Source: Prevotella sp.
GTDB lineage: Bacteria > Bacteroidota > Bacteroidia > Bacteroidales > Bacteroidaceae
DNA length: 53,156 nt
Direction: 5' to 3'
Assembly (NCBI GenBank): GCA_017483805.1
Contig: JAFUUL010000049.1
Span: forward strand, 1 to 53,156
Shown here: piece by piece, positions 42,785-50,954 of the stretch
How positions within the stretch are numbered: position 1 is the stretch's first letter
Layout: each line of letters starts with the position of its first letter
Notes under the pieces: generated by a model
The model's database searches: none
The model's input: only the letters and a program-made list of their open reading frames with translations
What the model was told of the DNA's origin: nothing
Translations under genes and position numbers: made by a program

Positions 42785-44342
42785 TTAATCTGCCGCTTTT
42801 TCCTGTTTCTCCAGATATTGCGTGGGGGTGAGCCCGAAGGTTCGCTTGAAGGCGCGGGTGAAGTTGGGCGTGTCGTTGTAGGCGCAAAGTGCGGCAATCT
42901 CTGACACGTTCATCTCGGGATGCTTGTCCAGCAGATGGCGGGCGCGGCGCATGCGGACGGTCTGGATGAAGGCCTGCGGCGTCTCGTCGGTGATGGCCGT
43001 CAGTCGCTGGCGGAACTGGAAGAGGCTCATGCCCATGCGCTCTGCCACGTGGTTGGCGTCGATCTGTCCTGAGAGTATCAGCAGGTTGACGGTGTTGATG
43101 GTCTTCTCCAGGAAGTCGCGGTCGGCGGCGGTCAGTTCCTCAGGCTCCTCCTGCTTGTTGGTCGAGATGGCATTGTCGTAGTGCTCGTTCAGCGTGTCGT
43201 AGCGCTCGCTCAGTTCCTTGATGCGCTCCGACAACTCGGCATTGATGCGCTGCTGCTGGTGGTGACGGCGGCGCATGAAGAGCCAGATGCCCACGGCCAG
43301 CACGACGGCAGCGATGGCGGCCAGGATGGCCCACGTCTTGGCGCGGCGCTGCTCGTGGTTCTCAAGGTTGCAGCCAGTCGTTGCCGAACTCAGCATTGTA
43401 TTTGGCCAGCCGCTCGGCCGACGTGTTGCTGTAGATGGAGTCCTTCAGGTCGTTGAAGCGGTCCAGTTGCTTCTTGGCCTCGTCGGGGTTCTGCTTCCAG
43501 AGGCTCTCGTAGAGTCCGCGGCGGGCGTGCACCTCATTGTAGGGGTCGCCCAGGTTCGTGAAGATGTCGGCCGCCTCCTGATAGTAGGCTATGGCCTCCC
43601 CCTCGCGCTGCTGTGAGAGCAGGGCCATGCCCATCTTGTTGCAGGCTATGCCCAGCGACTGGCGGTCGGGCGTCTGGCGCAGGAAGGGGATCACCTCCCT
43701 CAGCACCTGTTCCGCCTGAGCGTAGTCGTGCAGGCCTATCAGGACGGAGGCCTTCTGGGCCAGTCGCACCATAGCGCGCGGCTCGTTGCCCAGCGACTTG
43801 TCTATCTCGTAGGCCCGCTCGATGTAGGGTAGGGCCTTCTGGTCGTTGCCCAGGGCGTGGTACACCTCGGAGGCCATAGCCTGCAGGATGGCCATGCGGC
43901 CGGGGTTGTCGGCCTGCTCTGCCATCTCGATGCCCCTCAGCACGTACTGCTCGGCCTCCTCGGGCTGGTGGGCGCCCATGTAGATGCCGGCCAGCGTGTT
44001 CAGGCTCGACGACATCAGGTCGGGGTCGCCAGTCTGCTCGTCGAGTGCAAAGCACTGCTTGGCATACAGTGCGGCCTCGTCGTAGTCGCCCAGGCGGACG
44101 TTGATGATGGCCAGCAGGTTCAGGCAGTCGGATTCCAAGTCCGTGCCCGTGCAGAGTGGCAGTGCCTCGTGGGCGGCAGTCAGCGCTTCTTTGTAGTGCT
44201 GGACGCCATACAGGCTGTCGGCTTTGTCCACGAGTAGGGTTCCCTGCTGCTCGTCGGCTGCCGTTGCGCTGTAGCAGCAAGCGATGAGCAGCATGGTTAG
44301 CCAGAGTCGCATCGTGATGGTTCTGAATGTCATTGTGGTCAT
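42785..44342 (-). pseudogene. TPR-membrane-AraC regulator, frameshifted
   Basis: One regulator gene read in two frames. Frame one (44342 to 43362): signal/anchor segment (LWLTMLLIACCYSATA), then TPR repeats (e.g. ALTAAHEALPLCTG, DYDEAALYAKQCFALD, NTLAGIYMGAHQPEEAEQY) to about residue 320. Frame two (to 42785): membrane helix TWAILAAIAAVVLAVGIWLF, coiled linker, then an AraC helix-turn-helix (VAERMGMSLFQFRQRL, VSEIAALCAYNDTPNFTRAF). One extra base near 43366-43367 (GG in AAGG) restores a continuous NDWLQ-LENHEQ if removed. In related Bacteroidales proteins these parts form one chain. As written it gives two products overlapping by 35 bases. It lies next to the two operator-bearing operons and is the best candidate for their regulator. 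Confidence 0.8.
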
Positions 44343-44352
44343 AATTTGGTTG

Positions 44353-44412
44353 CAAAGATACAAAATAATTATAAATTTTAAATTATGAATTATGAATTAT
44401 TTCGTATCTTTG
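44353..44412. promoter_or_regulatory. Divergent promoter region, regulator / symporter
   Basis: Minus-strand TATCTTTG at 44353-44360 (for the regulator) and plus-strand TATCTTTG at 44405-44412 (for the symporter). The interval is AT-rich, with repeated AATTATGAATTATG units (44372-44400). The symporter ATG at 44421 sits only about 8 bases beyond the -7 box, so its mRNA would be nearly leaderless. Confidence 0.6.
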
Positions 44413-44420
44413 CACGCAAT

Positions 44421-45852
44421 ATGGTGATTATAGTAGTAGTTTTGGCATATTTCGCCCTGCTGTTGGCCTTCAGCAGGTGGACAGGCAGGCGGGCCACCAA
44501 CGAGACCTTCTTCCGTGCCGAACGGCGGTCGCCGTGGTCTCTGGTGGCCTTCGGCATGGTGGGGGCGAGCATCTCGGGCGTCACCTTCGTCAGCGTGCCG
44601 GGCATGGTGCTGTCGTCGCAGATGACCTACCTGCAGGTGTGCCTGGGCTTCATCGTGGGCTATTTGGCCGTGGCCTTCGTGCTGCTGCCGGTCTACTACC
44701 GGCTGAACCTCACCTCCATCTACACCTATCTGGGGCAGCGGCTGGGGCGGCAGTCCTACAAGACGGGCTCCTGGTTCTTCCTGCTGTCGAAGATGGTGGG
44801 GGCGGCGGTGAAGTTCTATGTGGTGTGCATCATCCTGCAGCAGTTTGTGCTCGACGCCATGGGCATCCCCTTCGCCGCGACCGTGGTGGTGATGGTGGCG
44901 CTCATCTGGCTCTACACCCGGCGGGGCGGCGTGCGCACGCTGGTCTATACCGACACCCTTCAGACGCTTTGTCTCTTCTCGGCGCTCCTCCTTATTATAT
45001 ATATGGTGATGCGGCAGATGAACTTCTCGCTCAGCGAGGCCGTCAGTGCCATCGTCGGTGACGAGCGGAGCCGCATCTTCGTCATGGACGACTGGGCCTC
45101 GCCGCACAATTTCTGGAAGCAGTTCCTGAGCGGTGCGTTCATCGTGGTGGTGATGACGGGGCTGGACCAGGACATGATGCAGAAGAACCTGACCTGCCGC
45201 ACGCTGCGCGAGGCGCAGAAGGATATGTGCTCCTATGGCGTGGCCTTCGTGCCGGCCAACCTGCTCTTCCTCTCCCTGGGCGTGCTGCTGGCGCAACTCT
45301 TTGAGAGTCAGGGCGTGGCGTTGCCCGCCAAGGGCGACGAACTGCTGACCCAGTATGTGGCGGCCGCCGACTCATCACTCATCACTGATAGAAGTGCTTT
45401 TCACGATAGGCATCGTGGCCGCCTCGTTCTCATCGGCCGACTCGGCCCTGACCTCGCTGACCACCAGTTTCTGTGTGGACATCTGCAACCGGCCCGCCGA
45501 CGAGCGGCTGCGCAAGCGGGCCCATCTGGGCATCTGTCTGCTCTTCGTGGTCTTCATCCTGCTGTTCGATGCCGTCAACAGCAAGTCGCTCATCGACGCC
45601 ATCTATACGATTGTGTCCTATACCTACGGCCCGCTGCTGGGCCTGTTTGCCTTCGGCCTGTTCACCAGGCGGCGGGTGCGCGATCGGCTGGTGCCCATCG
45701 TCTGCATCGCCTCCCCGTTCATCTGCTACGCCGTCGACAGCCTGTCGCAGTCGGCGTGGGGCTACCGTTTCGGCTACGAACTGCTGATGCTCAACGGCCT
45801 GCTGACCTTCGCGGGGCTGTGGCTTACCTCGCGGCGTGAACCTGGTCGATGA
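44421..45852 (+). pseudogene. Sodium:solute symporter family protein, frameshifted
   Basis: SSS-family transporter of about 477 residues if the frame is repaired. The first frame (44421 to about 45370) begins MVIIVVVLAYFALLLAFSRW and holds the early helices with GMVGASISGVTFVSVPGMV, a family signature. After DELLTQYVAA the reading must shift one base to continue as SSLIEVLFTIGIVAASFSS, with SADSALTSLTTSFCVDI, to the stop at 45850-45852. The open frame starting at 44385 includes the promoter and is rejected. The shift lies in TCATCACTCATCACTGATA (45370-45390 region), a copy of the GTGATGA-type tandem repeat otherwise found between genes. Substrate unknown. The 3' end overlaps the opposing kinase gene by 29 bases. 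Confidence 0.75.
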
Positions 45853-47509
45853 ATTCGCTGGGCTGGATGCCAAACTCCTTCTTGAAGCAAGTCGCAAAAT
45901 ACTTGGGGTCCTTGAAGCCCACCTTGTAGGCCAGGTCGCTGACGCGGATGTCGCGTTGGGTCTCTGCCAGCCGCTTGGCCTCCTTCATGCGGATGTCGCG
46001 GATATAGGTAGAGACGTTCTGGCCCGTCAGTGCCCGCAGTTTGTTGTAGAGCGTCGAGGCCGAGGCCCCCATCTCCACGGCAAAGGCATCGCGGTCGAAC
46101 TCGCTGTCTGACAGGTGGTTCATCACGCAGGTGTAGGCTTTCTGCAGAAACTCCTCGTCGGGCGTCAGGGGGCGGGCTTCCGCCGCATCCGCCGCAGCCT
46201 GCCGCTGTTCGCCCAGGATGCGCTTGCGGTTCTCTATGATGTTGTCGATGCGCAACTTCAGGTCGCTCAACCGGAAGGGCTTGGTCACATAGTCGTCGGC
46301 ACCAATCAGCATGGAGTGCTTGCGGTCTTCCTCTGCCGTCTTGGCCGAAACGAGGATCACGGGCAGGTGGCTCAACTCCGGCGTGCCCTTGATGTGGCGG
46401 GTCAGTTCGTTGCCGTCCATCTCCGGCATCATCACGTCGGCCACGATGATGTCCAGGTCCTCCTTGTTGATCACCTCCAGGGCCTCGAGGCCGTTGGCAG
46501 CCGTCAGCACGTTGTACTTGTAACTGAGCAGCGTCTTCATCAGCATCAGCAGTTCCTCGTTGTCCTCCACCAGCAGGATGCTGTAGAGCGGCTTGGCGGG
46601 TTCCTTCTCTACCGGCTGGCTGGGGGGCGTGAGCATCTCCAGCGCGCTCACGTCGATGATGTTGGTGTGGGGCGTGGTGAGGTCGATGGGGTGCTTGGTG
46701 TCAATCTGTTGGGCGGAGAAGGCATCCTTGGTGATGGGGATGGTCACCGTGAACACCGTTCCCTGTCCCTCCTTGCTCTTGCAGTCGATGGTGCCGCCGT
46801 GCAGATAGGTCAGTTCGCGCGTCAGGGCCAGTCCCAGTCCTGTGCCGCTCACCTTCATGCGCCTGTAGTCGCCGTCGTAGAAGCGCTGGAACAGGTGCTT
46901 CATCTTGTGGGCAGGGATGCCGATGCCGTTGTCGCGTACCTCTATTATAATATGGTCGTAGTTCTCGTTGGTTTGGGCAACGAGGTCCACCTGTCCCGGC
47001 GTGCTGGTATATTTGGCCGCATTGGAGAGCAGGTTGTAGATGATCTTGTCCAACTTGTCGGGGTCGATCCAGCCCATCATCGACTTGGGGTTGCACTGCA
47101 CGTTGAACGTCAGCCCCTTCTTGCGCAGCAGCGGGGCGATGCTCAAGGCCGTCCGGCGGATGTACTCCATCGCGTCGCCCTGCGACACCAGCAACTTCAG
47201 GCCGCCCGACTGCGACTTGCTGGTCTCCAGGATCTCCTGCAGCAGGCGCGTCATGCGCTCCACGTTGAGTTCCATCATGGCATACTCGGCAGCATGGCTG
47301 GAGTCCTGCCCGTGGTCCTGGTCGCGCAGCCGCTCGATGGAGGCCGAGATGACGGTCAGTGGCGTCAGCAACTCGTGGGATATGTTGGTGAAAGCCCGGT
47401 CCATCTGCAGCCGGTTGCGGAGGCGGACACTGCGGTTGTAGAGCCATCGTCCCACGATGAGCAGAACCGCGAGGAGCAGAATGCCGACGATAATGACAGG
47501 TATCTTCAT
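45824..47509 (-). CDS. Hybrid histidine kinase-response regulator-AraC protein without large sensor
   Basis: 561 residues. One membrane helix (residues 4-20) followed directly by a histidine kinase: His45 in FTNISHELLTP, N-box NLLSNAAKYT, G-boxes DNGIGIP and GTGLGLAL. A receiver domain follows (ILLVEDNEE, phospho-acceptor Asp358 in IIVADVMMPEMDG), then an AraC-type DNA-binding domain (about 450-561; VSDLAYKVGFKDPKYFATCFKKEFG). Classical hybrid two-component systems of Bacteroidetes carry a large periplasmic ligand domain before the kinase, and it is missing here. Signal input may come from a partner such as the neighbouring symporter. The start at 47509 (MKIPVIIVG) is chosen because upstream codons overlap promoter and operator sequence. 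Confidence 0.85.
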   Translation of the reverse strand: MKIPVIIVGILLLAVLLIVGRWLYNRSVRLRNRLQMDRAFTNISHELLTPLTVISASIERLRDQDHGQDSSHAAEYAMMELNVERMTRLLQEILETSKSQSGGLKLLVSQGDAMEYIRRTALSIAPLLRKKGLTFNVQCNPKSMMGWIDPDKLDKIIYNLLSNAAKYTSTPGQVDLVAQTNENYDHIIIEVRDNGIGIPAHKMKHLFQRFYDGDYRRMKVSGTGLGLALTRELTYLHGGTIDCKSKEGQGTVFTVTIPITKDAFSAQQIDTKHPIDLTTPHTNIIDVSALEMLTPPSQPVEKEPAKPLYSILLVEDNEELLMLMKTLLSYKYNVLTAANGLEALEVINKEDLDIIVADVMMPEMDGNELTRHIKGTPELSHLPVILVSAKTAEEDRKHSMLIGADDYVTKPFRLSDLKLRIDNIIENRKRILGEQRQAAADAAEARPLTPDEEFLQKAYTCVMNHLSDSEFDRDAFAVEMGASASTLYNKLRALTGQNVSTYIRDIRMKEAKRLAETQRDIRVSDLAYKVGFKDPKYFATCFKKEFGIQPSEFIDQVHAAR

Positions 47510-47528
47510 GACGGGCGTTAGTAGTTTT

Positions 47529-47658
47529 GGTTTGAAATTCGTGAGCGAAGTTACTACTTTTTTGTCTAATATGCAAATATTTGGCAGAAAAAGTGCGAAA
47601 AGGGGTTTAAAATTCGTGATATTTGGTTTAGAATGCGATAATTCGCGCATTTTAAACC
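47529..47658 (-). promoter_or_regulatory. Promoter and four operator copies of the hybrid regulator
   Basis: Minus-strand promoter TTTG (47574-47577), 20 bases, TAACTTCG (47546-47553). A 16-base motif of type GGTTTRAAATKCGTGA occurs at 47529-47544, 47604-47619, 47625-47640 (more divergent) and inverted at 47643-47658. Copy one overlaps the predicted start of transcription; the others lie upstream. Confidence 0.65.
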
Positions 47659-47699
47659 TTAAATAATGATTGTTGAACGCTCTTTTGCACGAATTGCGC

Positions 47700-47794
47700 T
47701 ATCTTTGCACCATCAAAAGATTTTAATGGTTAAGGTTTATGGTTGATTAATTTTTAGTAAGAGAAAAGCCTCGCTGGGAAGCGAGGCTTTTTTC
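47700..47794 (+). ncRNA. Candidate small RNA, promoter plus terminator without a gene
   Basis: A TATCTTTG -7 box (47700-47707) is followed about 60 bases later by a strong hairpin GCCTCGCTGGGAAGCGAGGC with a T run (to about 47794). No frame of interest lies between. The -33 match is poor, and the hairpin also serves as the trpB-independent terminator of trxB on the other strand, so this is a low-confidence call. Confidence 0.3.
47764..47794. terminator. Bidirectional terminator after trxB
   Basis: Stem AAAAGCCTCGC/GCGAGGCTTTT with a short loop and T runs both ways, 19 bases beyond the trxB stop. Confidence 0.85.
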
Positions 47795-47812
47795 GTGGGG
47801 TGCGGTTGCTCT

Positions 47813-48742
47813 TTAGTGCAGCAGGTAGCGCTCGGCCTCGATGGCGGCCTGACAGCCCGTGCCGGCCGCACTGATGGCCTGGCGGTAGGTGGGGTCGGCG
47901 CAGTCGCCGGCCACGAAGACGCCGGGAATCTTGGTGCGGGGGGTGCCTTCGATCTTCTTCAGATAGCCCACCTCGTCGGTGTCCAGCCATTCGCGGAAGA
48001 TGGCGGTGTTAGGGTTATGGCCGATGGCCAGGAAGAATCCGTCGATCTGGATGTCGACCAGCGTCTCGTCGGGCTCGCCCTTGCGCTTCACCAGATGGGC
48101 ACCCTCCACGCCGTCTTCGCCAAACAGGCCCAGCGTGTTGTGCTCGAACAGTATCTCGATGTTCTCGCGCTCCATCACGCGCTGCTGCATCACTTTCGAG
48201 GCACGCAGGAAGGGCTTGCGCACAATCATGTACACCTTCTTGGCCAGTCCGCTCAGGTAGAGGGCTTCCTCGCAGGCCGTGTCGCCGCCGCCCACCACGG
48301 CTACGGTCTTCTTGCGGTAGAAGAAGCCGTCGCAGGTGGCGCAGGCCGACACGCCCATGCCGTTGTATTTCTGCTCGTCGGGCAGTCCCAGGTATTTGGC
48401 CGATGCGCCCGTGGCGATGATCACCGTGTCGGCCTCGATCTCCGTGCCGGCATCGTCCCAAGCCTTATAGGGGGCGGCAGAGAAGTCCACCTTGACAATC
48501 TCGCCGTCGCGGATGTCGGTGCCGAAGCGCTCGGCCTGCTGGCGCAGGTCCATCATCATCTGGTTGCCGTCCACGCCCTCAGGATAGCCGGGGAAGTTCT
48601 CCACCTCGGTGGTCTGTGTCAGTTGTCCGCCGGGCTGCAGGCCGCAGTACTCGATGGGGCTCAGGTTGGCCCTGCTGGCATAGATGGCGGCAGTGTAGCC
48701 CGCGGGCCCGCTGCCTATGATCAGGCATTTCGTGTGCTCCAT
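47813..48742 (-). CDS. trxB: Thioredoxin reductase
   Basis: NADPH-dependent reduction of thioredoxin. 309 residues with FAD fold CLIIGSGPAGYTAAIYASRA, redox pair CATC (Cys134, Cys137) and NADPH fold VAVVGGGDTACEEA. C-terminal GVFVAGDCADPTYRQAISAAGTG closes the FAD site. Four bases separate it from the gpx-like gene upstream, indicating a redox operon. Confidence 0.95.
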   Translation of the reverse strand: MEHTKCLIIGSGPAGYTAAIYASRANLSPIEYCGLQPGGQLTQTTEVENFPGYPEGVDGNQMMMDLRQQAERFGTDIRDGEIVKVDFSAAPYKAWDDAGTEIEADTVIIATGASAKYLGLPDEQKYNGMGVSACATCDGFFYRKKTVAVVGGGDTACEEALYLSGLAKKVYMIVRKPFLRASKVMQQRVMERENIEILFEHNTLGLFGEDGVEGAHLVKRKGEPDETLVDIQIDGFFLAIGHNPNTAIFREWLDTDEVGYLKKIEGTPRTKIPGVFVAGDCADPTYRQAISAAGTGCQAAIEAERYLLH

Positions 48743-48745
48743 ACG

Positions 48746-49300
48746 CTATTTCACTAGTTCAGCCTTGATCTGCTTCTCGATGGCGTCGGTGCTGGTGGTC
48801 GGCTCGAAGCGTGCCACCACCTGGCCTTTCTTGTTGATGAGGAACTTGGTGAAGTTCCACTTGATGTCGGGCTTCTGCTTGTAGTCGGGGTCGGCCTTGG
48901 TCAGCATGTCATCGAGGATGTGTGCAATGGGGTGGGCCATATCCCATCCGGCGAAGCCTTTCTCTGTCTGCAGGAACTTGAAGAGCGGGTCGGCGTCTTC
49001 GCCGTTCACCTTCACCTTCTTGAAGCGGGGGAACTCGGTGCCGAAGTTCAACTTGCAGAACTCATGGATGCTCTCGTCGGTGCCGGGGGCCTGCTGGCCG
49101 AACTGGTTGCAGGGGAAGTCGAGAATCTCGAAGCCCTGGCTGTGGTAGTGCTTGTAGAGTCCTTCCAGTTCGTCGTACTGTGGGGTGAAACCGCACTTGG
49201 TTGCCGTGTTGACGATGAGAAGCACCTCGTTGGCATACTCCTTCAGCGATACATCCTTACCTTTTCTGTCCTTGACAGAGAAATCATAAACGGTTTTCAT
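48746..49300 (-). CDS. Glutathione-peroxidase-family thiol peroxidase
   Basis: 184 residues, thioredoxin-like fold. The peroxidatic Cys36 is in VNTATKCGFTPQYDEL, the Gln is in FPCNQFGQQAPG and the Trp in KWNFTKFL: all three catalytic positions are present, with Cys instead of selenocysteine. Such enzymes in bacteria usually use thioredoxin, which fits the downstream trxB. No signal peptide. Confidence 0.92.
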   Translation of the reverse strand: MKTVYDFSVKDRKGKDVSLKEYANEVLLIVNTATKCGFTPQYDELEGLYKHYHSQGFEILDFPCNQFGQQAPGTDESIHEFCKLNFGTEFPRFKKVKVNGEDADPLFKFLQTEKGFAGWDMAHPIAHILDDMLTKADPDYKQKPDIKWNFTKFLINKKGQVVARFEPTTSTDAIEKQIKAELVK

Positions 49301-49329
49301 TGTTGTGTTTTGTTATTAATAGAATGAAT

Positions 49330-50271
49330 TTATTTGTTGTTCAGGTTCCACAGGCGCTTGATGGTGGCCACGTCCTGCGTCTCCACGCTCTGCTCGATGT
49401 CGTCGGGCAGGTTGCAGAAGAAGTCGATGCCGTCGTTACGGCCGGCATAACTGCAGGTCTTCTCCTCCAGTTCGCGGATGTTGACCACGTAGTCGCCCAG
49501 TTTGTCGGTTGAGTGGTCGGCACTGAGGTGTTCCACCCAGAAGCCCATGGCCTGGTAACTGCCGTTGCGCTTCAGCAGCAGGGCCATGAAGAAATAGCGG
49601 GGCACGATGAAGCCGCTGCGGGTGCGGCAGAGGATCTGCGACTCGTGGTCGATGGTGCCGCCCTTCACGACGAAGAGCGTGTCGTTGGCACCGGTGATCT
49701 TGCGCCCCCAGTCGTCGCGCACGAAGGCCTCCATCTTCGACCAGATGCCGCTGTTGAAGTTGCCTCCCTGCGGAAACATATTGCTCATGTAGAATGTCTG
49801 CCCGTTGGCTTCCTGCGAGTAGACACGATCCTCAGAGGCGCAGATGTGGCCGCGCTGGAAATAAGAGAAACCTTTGTCGGGGTAACTGCTGCCGCTGAAC
49901 TCTCCCGTCACGCTGGGCTGCTCGTTGGCCGGTATGTCGGGGTCTTTCTGGAACGGGTCTCCGTTGGGCCAGTTGCTGCGCGACCATTTCTTCACCTTGT
50001 TCTCCTTGGTGAAGTAGAAGCAGGTCCAGCGCTGTGCCTTCAGGTCGTGGTCCCACTCCAGTGAGTAGGTGGTGCCGAAAGCGCTGGTGGTGTGGGTGAC
50101 GACGGTGCTGTTGCCCTCGCGCAGATGCGGAAATTCCAGTGCCGCATAGCGTTCGGTGTTCTTGTTCTTGTTGGCAGTGCCCTCCGATCCTCCGCCTCCG
50201 TTGTCGTCGTCGCCGCAGGCGGCCATTGTCAGGACAACGGTCATCAGGACGAGGATTCTTAGTTGTTTCAT
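49330..50271 (-). CDS. Lipoprotein DNA/RNA non-specific endonuclease
   Basis: 313 residues. Lipobox MAACG (Cys19) followed by a Gly/Asp linker. The beta-beta-alpha-metal nuclease domain spans about 65-290: FQRGHICASEDR with catalytic His142 in the RGH motif, and NMFPQGGNFNSGIWSKME with metal-binding Asn. Members degrade nucleic acids nonspecifically; the lipid anchor places it at the outer membrane or periplasm, where it could supply nucleotides or phosphate. 30 bases separate it from the gpx-like gene. Confidence 0.9.
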   Translation of the reverse strand: MKQLRILVLMTVVLTMAACGDDDNGGGGSEGTANKNKNTERYAALEFPHLREGNSTVVTHTTSAFGTTYSLEWDHDLKAQRWTCFYFTKENKVKKWSRSNWPNGDPFQKDPDIPANEQPSVTGEFSGSSYPDKGFSYFQRGHICASEDRVYSQEANGQTFYMSNMFPQGGNFNSGIWSKMEAFVRDDWGRKITGANDTLFVVKGGTIDHESQILCRTRSGFIVPRYFFMALLLKRNGSYQAMGFWVEHLSADHSTDKLGDYVVNIRELEEKTCSYAGRNDGIDFFCNLPDDIEQSVETQDVATIKRLWNLNNK

Positions 50272-50292
50272 TTGTTTTTGTGGTTAGTCAAA

Positions 50293-50336
50293 GAAGGTGC
50301 GTACAAGGCATATGCAACTACCCTGGACGCACCTTC
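50293..50336 (-). terminator. Hairpin after rpmE2
   Basis: Perfect 10-base stem GAAGGTGCGT/ACGCACCTTC with a 24-base loop, 28 bases after the rpmE2 stop; followed by only a short T run on the minus strand. Confidence 0.5.
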
Positions 50337-50363
50337 AGTAAGTGTCATTTCGTGAAATCTATC

Positions 50364-50618
50364 TTACTTCTTCGAAGCCTTACCGTAGCGGCTCATGAAC
50401 TTATCGACGCGACCAGCGGTGTCGACGAGTTTGCTCTTACCCGTATAGAAGGGGTGAGAACTGCTGGAGATTTCTACTTTTACCACGGGGTAGGTTTCGC
50501 CTTCGAATTCTACGGTGTCATTGGTCTTTGCGGTAGACTTCGTAAGGAACATATCGCCGTTGGACATGTCCTTGAACACGACGGGGCGATAGTTTTCGGG
50601 ATGAATTCCTTGTTTCAT
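50364..50618 (-). CDS. rpmE2: Ribosomal protein L31, type B
   Basis: 84-residue large-subunit protein. Starts [22 protein letters not shown] and ends with [25 protein letters not shown], typical of L31. The zinc-binding cysteine pairs of type A are absent, so it is the zinc-independent form. It has its own promoter at 50678-50709. Confidence 0.95.
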   Translation of the reverse strand: MKQGIHPENYRPVVFKDMSNGDMFLTKSTAKTNDTVEFEGETYPVVKVEISSSSHPFYTGKSKLVDTAGRVDKFMSRYGKASKK

Positions 50619-50677
50619 TGTTGTTTTTTATAAATGTTTGATAAATACTATTCGGCCATTATGCGCCAATTTGGCTG

Positions 50678-50709
50678 CAAAGGTACTAACTTTTTCCCGA
50701 ACCCGCAAA
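50678..50709 (-). promoter_or_regulatory. rpmE2 promoter
   Basis: TTTG (50706-50709), 20-base spacer, TACCTTTG (50678-50685) on the minus strand. Confidence 0.8.
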
Positions 50710-50725
50710 CTTTTCTTCTGAAAAA

Positions 50726-50757
50726 TTTGGATTTTGCCTGAAAATGTTGTATCTTTG
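50726..50757 (+). promoter_or_regulatory. Distal gyrA-side promoter
   Basis: TTTG (50726-50729), 20-base spacer, TATCTTTG (50750-50757). Transcripts would cross both palindromic elements before gyrA. Confidence 0.75.
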
Positions 50758-50790
50758 CACCTGCGTTCTTTGAACTGATAAGAACATCAT

Positions 50791-50930
50791 GGTAACAGGT
50801 AACAGATGTAACAGATGTTTTTAAAGACTTTCTTCACGCGTACCGCGTACGCTTACGCGTAAATAATTAGGTACGCGGTACGCGCGGTAACTTTTTCTTA
50901 TTATATCTGTTACATCTGTTACCTGTTCCT
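50791..50930. repeat. Nested palindromic element 1
   Basis: Outer perfect 23-base inverted repeat (50794-50816 and 50905-50927, AACAGGTAACAGATGTAACA type) encloses a perfect 14-base inner repeat CGCGTACCGCGTAC (50837-50850 and 50871-50884). About 140 bases in total. Confidence 0.85.
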
Positions 50931-50954
50931 GTGTATCAAAGAAGCGTCATCTAA

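Noticed and set aside
50342-50356. GTCATTTCGTG near rpmE2 resembling the 12-base operator
   Set aside because: A single copy, downstream of the gene, without the second repeat at 21 bases or a -7 box.
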